From Trissonchulus latispiculum (Eukaryota > Nematoda > Enoplea > Enoplida > Ironidae): a DNA stretch of 64,000 nt. A program made the position numbers and the translations under genes. Under the pieces are notes generated by a model. The model worked only from the letters and a program-made list of their open reading frames with translations, was not told the origin of the DNA and searched no databases. This document shows positions 50,501 through 61,600 of this stretch, piece by piece. The stretch is taken from assembly GCA_030248195.1 (NCBI GenBank), contig JASAND010013211.1:1-64000 (forward strand), written 5' to 3'. The number at the start of each line of letters is the position of its first letter. Position 1 is the first letter of the stretch.

Positions 50501-53500
50501 GTCCCTTACAAATAAAATTTTTGTCTTGAAATATTTTCTTTCAGCCTGAACCACCTCCACCGCTGCCGCCGGCTATCGCGCCCAGCGGTAGCCCCGGTGG
50601 GGATCAGCCGGTCACCGTATCCATGATTGTGGACGATAAGGCGGCCCAGAATCTGCCGGAAATGATGAAAGCCCTGGCTGACCTGCTACAGCTGGACTCC
50701 CCCATTCAGTTTGACGTGGAACAGATGGAAACACCGCCGGCTACACCGGACAAAAGTTAGTGGTCGCTAAGAGGGTACAGGCAGACGTCAGTTGTTTTTG
50801 AACAGCCTTTACGGACGAATGAGTCAGTTTCCTAGGGGATAATTGCAAAAATTTCAAATTCAAATTTAATTGCAAAAATTGTAAATTTCATCTGTATTTT
50901 ATTTATACCTTTCTTTTCTACCTTTTTTTTCAGATATCAGCGGTGGTGGATTTCAGCGTGACAATTCGCTTGGAAAGCCGAACGGTCCGGGCCAGCAACA
51001 ACAACAACAACAGCGCCCTGTCAAATCGTGTCGCCATTGTGCCTCCCTGGTTAAAGAGGTTGCTGTTCGGAAGAAGTTCTTTGAACTCGGTCTGACGCCT
51101 AACGAAGAATTGGTAGGTGGACGAATAAGGACCTTTATGATTTAATGATTGTTTTTCCCAATGATGGTTTTGATTTAATTCTTAAACGCGTTTGCCATGC
51201 GCCTGTAGTGTGTTCCTGAAGCAAGGATGAATGGGGTCCGTCTATATACTTCTTTTAATCTCTTTTCAAATTTACATAGCTCTTTTATCATAGAGAAATA
51301 ATGAAAAACGCCTGCCTGCAGTCACTAAGGCCGTAGCCTTAGTCCGAACAGGAGAGAGCCAATGGGCGCTGTGAGCGCTCTCTTACCCAGAGAGAACAGG
51401 CAGACAGCAGCTCCTGCCTGGTAACATGAATCTAAGTTGTTCTCCTGCTACTACAGTGCTAGCTTAGCTTTTATCCTGTGTTAGGTACTAGAATTTACGT
51501 AGTGTTTGAGGCCGGCCGGGGTTTCACCGGCTGGCTGCCGGCCGGCCGCCGGCCGGACGATCGCCGGCCGGCCCGGCCGCACCCATCGGCCGGCCGGCCG
51601 GTGAGCCGGCCGGCCGGCCGGTGAGCCGGCCGTCCGGCCGGCGGCCGGTGAGCCCGTAAGCCGGCCGGCTACCGGCCTAGAGCAGTTTGCAGTGCAGTTA
51701 TTATAACTGCTAAGATATTTATTTTCGGATATTATCTTACAAAAATAGCACAGCATAACATAAAATATTAGCAAAACTAGATTTGGAGTCCATTTTAAAC
51801 TTTGTTGCTCTATTTTGTAAATTTCTGATTGGTGATTTGTATCCCAGCCGGCGGCCGGCCGGCCGGCCGGTCGGCCGTTAGCCGGCCGGCCTCACCGGCC
51901 GCCGGCCGGCCGGTAGCCGGCGGCTGGCCGGCGAGCAAAAGTCGTCGGCCGGCGGCCGGCCGCCGGCCGGCTGAAGCCAGCCGGCCTCAAACACTAAATT
52001 TACGTACTAAAATGCAATACGGATAACTGGGGTTGGGTGGTCTGTGACCAGCTTTGGTTTTTTGATGTTTTGTGTTTTTCTTTTTTGTGTTTGTTTTTTC
52101 TTTTTTGTTTTCTTTTTGTTGTGTTTTCTTTTTGTGTTTTTTCTTTTTTGTGTTCTTATTTCTTTATTTTTGCTTTTTCTAGGAATCGGAGGATGTGGTC
52201 TTTTGCAGTAGGAATTGCTACTACCAGTTTGCCATCAATTTCAGAACACCCCTAACAACGGAAGAGGCTAAGGTAAGCCTACCACCCATCCTACCATGGG
52301 CGTATCCAGGGGGAGGGTTTTGGGGGTTGAAACCCCCTCCTTTTGGGTTAACTTTTATCAATACTCCATTACAAAAAGTGCGAATTTTTGTCAAAACCCC
52401 CTCCTTTTCAGTAAATTTTAGTTAAAACCTCTCCTTTTCAAAATCGTGGATACCGCCCTGCATCCTACCCAATATTTTTACTTTGTATTATGGAATAATG
52501 ACAGAAATAACGAGAGAAAAAGCGAAAAAAAGAAAAATTCGGGTCCTAAGTGGGGATCGAACTCACAACCTTTGGTTGACCAGAACAATGCTCTACAGAT
52601 TCGGCCACTCAGGTACAATATTGAACGAAGCTTAATACGTTTGAATTCTGACCCAAACTGTAGTGACTTTTTTTATAATTAATATTCTTTCGTGCTAGTT
52701 TAATTTTGAAATTTAATTATGTTAGATTATTTTAGGGAGCCTATCCATTGTCCAGTTGTGTTGTGTATATCAGCAACTTTTCAACTCCTTCCAAAATTTT
52801 GAGTATCTGCAAAAATTGCTACTCAAATTATTGAAATCAGCTGAATTCATGCTAAATCTTGAACAATATTGCCGTCTTAAACAACAGTTTGGTTTCTATT
52901 TCCAATTTCCTTACTTTCTATTTTCGAATTTCTAATTTTTATCTCGGTTTCTTTTTTTCTAGGAAGCAGAACACTGCCTGGATTCTGGCAGCATTTCCAA
53001 ACTGGCCTCCCTACACCCGGAGCTGTTTGATTCCAAGGAAAGCGTTCGACTTAGCCTTGGCATAACCGCTGGTGCCCCTTCAAGTCAGCCCAACCCTAAT
53101 CCGCCCGCTAATCCACCCGCTAATCCTCCCGCTAATCGGCTAACCCTACCCGCGGCTGACCCGCCACCACCGCCGCGTCCCATGACAGCTGCGGAAGCCT
53201 ACGGAGAGGGTGGCAGCAGTCAGCGCTATTTCAGTATTGCCCAGCTGGTCCAACTGTTGGGCAAACAGACGGCCAGCCTGACAACCATTCCGGGCGGGGC
53301 CGGTTGGCCCCCGCAGGTAATTAATCCCGCCCTTCCTTGCTTTGGGAGGGGGGGCTGGCGCTTGACCTGCACTATTTTGGTTTCTTACCATATTTTCTAT
53401 AAACTTAAAACATGCTGTGTGCAGATTTTAGAACGACCAGTTGAATGGTTTGATGGAAATTTGGTTCGTATTAGTCTGAGACAACGTTAATATTTTCTGA

Positions 53501-54675
53501 TTGTAGGGGGGAGCACAATGTATGGCATATCATGCACAATGGCTAAGTGTATTTGGACGTTTTTAAGGCTAATATTAGGGTGCATTCCTTTAACCCTTTT
53601 GAAAGTTCCTGGTAAACATGGCGGATTGTAATTTTTTTGGCTTATGTTGGGGAGGTCTGTATTTACTTTAAGATACTTTAAGATGAAGACAGCCATGGCT
53701 GATCAGTTGTTGTTGAGTAGGTGGCGGTGAATTCTGCGTCGGAAGGTGGTGGGATCCATCTCCAAGGCAATGTCCCCAGGCAGGCTGTTCCAAAGGCGGG
53801 TAGCGTATGGGATGAAGCTATTGAGATGGTGGTTAGTATTGGACTTGGGTATCACTCTGGCCTGCTCGTGGCCAGTTCTGAGGTGCCGGCCGCGGGGGCG
53901 CAGTGGTGGCAGCAGAGCCGCGCATCTGGCAGGTGCAGTACCGATAACGAGTTGATGATAGACTGAGAGGCCCGCAACCCGCCTCCGATGGGACAGAGTC
54001 TAAGGCGGACTCAGGAGCTAACCGGGATGCCTTACGATCTAGGCAGTCGACAGCATCCAGTGCGTATCTGGGAGCATTAGTCCACAAGCAGCCGACGTAT
54101 TCGACTGCGGGACGAATAGCAGATTTATAAACATGGGCTCTAGCCGGCTCAAACAGCCAGCCAACATTTAGAGGAAAGTTAGTGTGATGGGGAGGGGCAC
54201 TGTTCTCATTTTTTAAATTGGTACCTCTGCCCTCATTTTATGTTTGGCTGTTTTGTTTGACTTTTGTTTTTTCAGGCGGTTCCCTTGGAAAAGAAACCAG
54301 TGGTCAAGCATTGGCAAAAGTGGCAAAGTCAGATACTGATTCAGGCCGCCAAAATTCGACCCCCAAAACCGGATCCATCAGAGGTAATGGATTTTTCCTG
54401 AATTTCGGTTTGAGATATCGGTGGCAGATTTCCGATATTTTCATTGAAGGAAGATTGTTGTTACTCGATTTTTGATATTTTTTCATATTGATTAGATTAT
54501 TGCTACATTGGGTTGAACATGACGTGCTATTAATTTTAGAGGGATGTTATTGTAGCAAAATGTGCTAAAAATTATTCTATTATTATTATTTTTCTAGCAT
54601 TTTGTGCCATCAAATGTTGTTTTTGAAACAGAAAACAGGTTTAATTTTAAAAAGGATGAAATGATTGTTTATTGT

Positions 54676-54706
<31 letters not shown>

Positions 54707-55599
54707 CTGATATTTTTCCCTATTGATAGGCTCTCCTCCATTCTGGCATCACACTAAAGGTTGATCCGCTGGACAGTCGGACCTGTGTCCTTTGTTCCCA
54801 GGTTGGCGATGGACTTACGGAGGGACCGGGCAGGTAAAAGCTGAACCTAGTTTCGAATTTTTCAGAATTTTCCCACTTTTTTCAAAAATTTTATTTTAAA
54901 TAAATTGGAAGGACCAAGGGACTGGGCACGGACGTTCAGATTACCATGGGGCTCTGGGCTTTTTCTAGGCGACAAATGTGGGGTTGGGAAGAGTGGGGGG
55001 GGGGGCCCCCACTAGTGGGGGTGGGGGAAACCCAAAAGTGGGGGGTGGTCCAAAGCGGTCCAAAATCACTAAAAATGCAGTGTAAATAGCCTGTTTTCTA
55101 CATATACTGCTATAACTATGCGAGAAAGTGCTCAAAAATCGAGTTTGCTTAGTACCAAAATAGATGATTTTTGACCAAAACATTCCGGCGAGGCCGGAAA
55201 ATTTTTGAAAATTTCGACCAAAAATCCTTAAAATCTCCATTTGCTGGGCACCTCATATTGGGTGGGGGGAAGCCCAAAAAAGTGGGGGGGCGCCCCAAAC
55301 AAGCCCAAGGGCTACAGCCAGCGAAGCACCTGTCCATTCTTATCTGGTACCCCGTCGTATGTAGGAAGATAGCGGGAGTCTGTGTTGAAGGGCCGGCCCC
55401 CCCTTCTACGAATGTAGTCCTCATTCCAGATGACACTCCTGGCTCTACGGCTCTGTATCCGGGGGATGAGCCACGACGGCACCCTAGAGACTACCCCTGG
55501 ACAATGGTGGGAGAATCTTTCCTTTCCTGTATCTTAAATGCGCCACTTTTCTATGTGAATTGGTTTTCTATTTGCTTTTTATGTCGGTAGTTATATACA

Positions 55600-55631
<32 letters not shown>

Positions 55632-58600
55632 GTATATATAGTATATATATTTTAGACTACTCCAATCCGACGCTGACCAATGGGTCCATATCAACTGTGC
55701 CCTCTGGTCCTCTGAGGTCTATGAGACGCAGAGTGGAGCCCTGATGAACGTGGACCAGGCCATCCGGCGGGGGGAGCACTCCACCTGCGCCGTGTGCGGG
55801 CAGGGCGGAGCCACCCTGCGGTGCTATAAGCTGGAATGTGTGGCACTGTTCCATTTTCAGTGTGCCCTGGATGCGGCCTGTATGTTCTTTAAGGATAAGG
55901 TATGATTCCTTTAGAGTTTTAGAGTTTGTTGTTTGTAAACCTGTGGATTTAGCGGATGCCTGCTGGGTGTGTGTTAGTGGAGAACAACTGACTCTGTGTA
56001 TATCGTCGTGCAGAAGCACCGATAGTTCTGGGTTTTTTGACACCAGTACAGATCTGGGACGCCCCCCCGCGCTCCTTTTTAGGCTTCTCCCCACTCGCCA
56101 TGGGGTGCCTAGAAGCAAAATTTTTAGCATTCTTGGTCAATTACCCGTTGCTATGCATGCACAGTTATTCGAAAATTTTACCTATTATTAGGGTAAATTT
56201 GAGCATTTCTTACAGTAATTTAGGTCTTGACCCCCCCCCCTCCTTTTTTGGGGTTGCCTCTTCCCTTATTCAAAATCCTGGATACGTCCCTTCAGTCAGG
56301 GGGTTCTTGTTGTTCCTGCGATTTTTTAATTTAATTTATTTTGATAATTTTTTATACTGTTTTAGACTCTGGTCTGTCTGGAGCATGCGCCCATGTATCC
56401 CGAAAACCAACTGAACAGTCTGGCTGTTTTGCGTCGTGTCTACATTGAACGAGATGAAAGTCGTCAGATTGCCAAGTAGGGCACAGTTTGTTTGTTTGTT
56501 TGTTTTTGTTTGTTTGTTTGTTTGTTTGTTTGTTTGTTTGTTTGTTTGTTTGAAGGTTGGGATTCAGGGTATTCTTTAGGGATTTTCCCGGGCCCGGGAG
56601 GAGGAGATTTCTTGTCAAAGCTCAGCCAAAACTTGGTATTTTTGCCGTATTTTATGCATGTAGAAACGCAAAATGTTCTCAAAACTGTCTGGACTTAGGC
56701 TAAAAATAGCCATTTTTACAAAAAACTGCGAAGTGGGAAAATTTCTGAAAATTTGCCTGAAAAGGCCTGAAAATTTGCCGGCAAAAATTTGGGTTCCCAA
56801 AACAACATCCCGGGAGAGAAGGTAAAAATATTCCGGGATGGTGCGATTTCGGAGGCGGGAGGGCATTTTAAAAAACGGCAGTAGGGGTAGGGGGGTAGGA
56901 TAGGCAGGGTATGCGAAGTCTAGACACTTTTTAAATATGCAATGTTTGTGCAAAAATTTTGCACATTTCCTTTTATTTCCTCCAAATCAAACCTTTTGGT
57001 GAAGGCCTTGGACATTGTCCATCATTTTGGGAGTCACAATTTTGGAGTAATGGCCTGAGAATTTGTCTGCCGGCTCCTACCCCCCCCCCCTCAAACGTTA
57101 ATGCTGCAAACTGTCTAGAAAATGCTTAACTGATTCCTGCGAAATAAATCCTGTCTTGATTAATGTCTACGTTTTTGGCTGGCATTTCGTAGTTCAAATT
57201 TTGTCGAATAAACTGGTTATTTTCCGTCTTTTGAGCTTGTTGACAATTTTTGCACTTTTTAGGGCTGTCTGTAAGCATGTCTAGCCAGGTAAGTTTTATG
57301 TAGGCGGTCATCATAGAAAGCAAGTATATATAGGACAATTTCTGAATTTCAAAAACAAATTTGATTAAAAGTTTTAAAAAGATAAATTAATGTTTTTCCA
57401 AATTTTGAAGGAGGAGGTGTATTTCCTGGTAGAAAAAGCTGGAAAAAGTATTTCTTAGAAAATCAGGGTTCTGAAAAAAATCGGAAACCGCATCCGTTTT
57501 GAGAGTTATTTTTTCAATGCAGTTCAATTATATGCAGTTTAGTTTTGATTAAATTTCCAGTTCTGACAAACCCAACGCCTTGAAATTAAGGATTACGTTG
57601 GTTTCCGCTCAGAAGTGAAGTTTTTCTTTTTTCCTATGTTTTAGTTTTATTTATTAAATTATTTAGTTTGAGTTTTAATTTAATTTTATTTTTCCTTGTT
57701 CTAGAATGTTTCAACAGGGCGAGGCTGGTCATCTGTCACTTCGAGTTGGATCTCTCATCTTTCATAGTATTGGACAACTTTTACCTCATCAGCTCAAGGC
57801 TTTTCATAATGCTAATTATGTCTATCCGGTACATACGACTGTCCACTATTAAATTGTTAAATTTAAATTTTAGATTTTAATTAAATTCTACAATATGGAT
57901 AAATTTGAAGCTTTTCCGAGAAATAGGAATGTACTATGAGTATAGAGTAATGCTCGCTTTTTTAGAATTCTTTGGAAACCTGGGTTGAAACAGTTGTTTT
58001 TGGCATTTTCCATTTTTTCTTTGGAAAAGGTCTTAAAAATTATGTCGTCTAATCAGACACTCTGTACTGTCTAGTCGGGCAAAAAGCTTGACTCACCCCG
58101 CCCCTTACCCTCTTAACGAGGATGCATCGGGGGGGGGGGGGTGGAGGTCCGACCCTCCCTTTTCGGAAATTTTTTAAACTAACTTTTTTGTGCAAATTTT
58201 GCCATTTTTTTGCCGATTTTTTGTAAAAATTAGGTCCGCCCCCTCCCCATAGTTCGGATTGTACTCTCTCCTTTTCAAAATCCTGTATACGCTCCTGCCT
58301 TAGTTGGACTAGCCAGGAAAAATTCTAAACTATGATTGAAAATAGAAAGAAAGATATCCAATATGATTTCCGTATTTTATAGTTGGACAATCCAGGATAA
58401 ATTCCTTGTCGATCTGTTTTTCGATTTTCTACTTCCGATTTTCCAGTTTTCTGATTTCTTTTCTTGTTCCAGGTGGGCTACTGTGTCAGTCGGATCTATT
58501 GGTCCGGCAAACGGGCCAATCATCGTCTCTTCTACAAATGCACTGTTCTGGAGGCGGAAGACCGGCCGGAATTTTCCGTTTCCTTTACGGATGCGGATGG

Positions 58601-61600
58601 GGTGCCGGCCTGCGTTCGGGATACCAGCTGTAAAGGTAGGGTTTTTAGGCTTTGATGGCTCCCCCCCCCCCTGTTTCTCTAATTCTTTGCATTTTTTGCA
58701 ATTTTTGCCAGGGTTCTCTGGACACTTTTGTACTTAGCACTGTTTAACTTGCGTTTACATCAAGATAGTATGAGGTAAACGCAGGCTGACAGGAAGATTC
58801 ATGAAGGATACAGGATATTAATAATAAACTGGCATTTTTAAGGCATTTTTCTTTCATTGCTTTGTCTGAAATGTAAACGAATATTTTTCTCTGATCGGAT
58901 ATTATCCGGTTATTAATGACCTTGCATATTTTTGGAAGGATTTCTATTTTTTGTCCGCTTCATGCTAGAATTAAATTCCGGAAAAGGAAAAATAATGGTG
59001 GTACGTAACCTATTAACTTGTTCCTATCATTTGCATAATGACGACGTTTTTCTGGCATTTTCTGTTATAGGAGCCTGGCTGAAACTGCTGGGCCCTGTGC
59101 AGAGGCTACGCTCCGTTACTGGACAGTTGAAAGTGTTTTCGGAGAAAGTTTCCGGCGAAGATCTGTTCGGTTTCACTGAGCAGAGTATTGTCAAAATGAT
59201 TGAGTCGGTAAGATATGGTAAAGTTAAGGGATGCGGGAGGAATGTGGTTTGGGTGGGGGGTGTGGGGGTAATTTTGATTTTTTTACTACAAACCGAAATT
59301 TCTAACCGATAAGCTGTTTTATTTATTTCTTTACCATGCTAACCAAAAAATTTTGTGTCGTCTAACCACCGGTACTGGGCTTATTCTAGGGATTTTTTCT
59401 TGGGGGGGGGGGCTTCTTGGGGGGGGGCCCCAAAGGTCCGAGGGGCAAGGAATTTTTGGGGGGGGGGCGAAAATTTTTCGAAAAATATGCTAAAAATAGT
59501 GCTGTTTTTCTGGCATATACTATAAAAGTTGATTTTTATAGTAAAAATAAGCAGATTTAGTGTTGAAAAGGGCAAAAACTGAGTAAAAATGTCCGGCGAC
59601 GCCGGAAAATTTTTGAAAATTTGGCCTTCTGAGCGATTTTTTCAGGGCAAAATTTGGTACCAAAAGGGGCACCCACTTTTTTTGGGGGGGGCGATTTTTG
59701 GGGGGGGAACGAATTTTGGGGGGGGGCGATTTTTGGGGGGGAAGGGTGTGTGGGGGGGGGCCCCCCCACCCCCCCCCCACTAGAATAAGCCCAGCGGTAT
59801 GTTGTTATTTTTTATCTGTTTTTGTCATATCCTAAAAGGGCGGAAAGAATATTGAGATTTTTTCCAGTTGGTGGTAGGGAAGTTTTCCAATTTTTTAATT
59901 TTATTTAATTTTTTGTACATATATTTCACTGAATCTAAATTCTTTTTTCCAAACTGTTTCTTTTCTCACTTTTTGTTTTTCTTCCTTTCAGTTGCCCGGT
60001 GTGGACAGTCTACTGACCTATGACTTCAAGTTTGGCCGCTGCCCCCTGATGGATCTCCCTTTGGCCGTTAATCCTAGTGGCTGTGCCCGATGCGAGCCCC
60101 GATTTCGGACCTGCATTAAACGGTAAAGAAATCAGTATACTTAAGCCTTTGGGCGTTTCCAGGATTTTAAAAAGGAGGGGGTACCACCCTAAAAGGGGTG
60201 TCCGAAACTAATTATTTTTCCATTAATTAATTTTCATTAATTATTTCAAATTAGTAATTAGTAATTTTCAGTAGTCACTTGATTACAGTAATGTTGTTTA
60301 CTCTTTAATTTCAGTGTCCTAATACAGTCTTACTATTTAAAATTAATTAATTTAATTAATTAATTAATTAATTAATTAATATTTAATTACATAATAATTA
60401 ATTGTTGTTTTTCCCTTTTTTCAGGGCCCATACCCTACACGCCAGCAGCGGTGCTGGGGGGCCAGGTGGGGACGGAACCTCCCCCTCCCTTTGGTCAATT
60501 TTGCTGCAGGAGATGAGCCTGCTGCAGCAGCCCTACAAACAGGCTATGGCCTCCAAATGGTCCCAGTATCGCCGAGTGCAGCAGGAATGGCGTAACACCG
60601 TCTACCTGGCCCGATCTCGAATTCAGGTCTGCTGTTTATCCACTGACGACACCCGCTGAATACTAAAGTCTGACCAAAAATTCTTGGAACCGAACTGTGA
60701 GCTCTTGTCCTGAGTCAATCTTTGAAGTTATTCTATATAAAGTGTATATTTTTAGAAACCTCAAGAGGAGGAGAATCCGGTAAAACCACCATATCCGCTC
60801 TATATCCGGTTACCGGATGCCAAATCGATAAAAACGCTTCAGATTCGGAAAAAGAACGTTAATTAATTCATACTCTAGCATATTGGTCCTTGGCCCAAGA
60901 CATCTCTGAAAATCCGGTCACATCCGGTCCATGTCAGGTAACCGGATGTCTAGATCACAAAAACTGTACAGCAAGATGGGTAAGTCGTACAGTTTCGCTG
61001 ATTGAATTTTTGGATTCAGCGGGTCGAAATTAGTCTATGTACGAAGTTTTGTCCGATTTGGACCACAATTGCGTGATTTATGGTCGTATCCGGTGCGAAA
61101 AAAAACCGGAAAAATCGGTTTTTCCGGTCTGGAGCTCGGAATCGCGGATAAAAAATGTTAGTGTTTGGCATAATGAATATTTGGGAGACTATTTTTATAT
61201 AACCGGTGTCAAAGTAATCGAATATCCGGTCGATTTCCGGTTCTGAGCTTTGAAATTTGAGATTTCATGGGCTATTATCTCAGTATCCGGTTGGTCCGGA
61301 AGTCAAATTATTTCATTGAAATGATATTTCGTCTATCCCTAACAAACATCAACCTTAAATTACTTCATATCTGCTGTAATTTTTGAATGACGGAGTTTTA
61401 AAAATGATCCAAAAATAACTTATATGGCATGCGACAAAGCTAAGCGTATAGGATCAAATCTCATATCCGGCTTAACAATTAAACAAAACAAGCAAAATCA
61501 GCCTACTTTTAAAACGCTATCATTCAAAAATTACAGCAGATATGAAGTAATTTGAGGTTGATGTTTGTTAGGGATACACGAAATATCATTTCAATGAAAT

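Noticed and set aside
55320..55590. GC-rich open frame between exons 30 and 31
   Set aside because: Joining exon 30 directly to 31 restores the conserved GPGR-LLQ junction of the extended PHD finger, so there is no room for an exon.
56353..56698. ORFs rich in NKQT or CLFV around 56.5 kb
   Set aside because: Produced by the (GTTT)n microsatellite.
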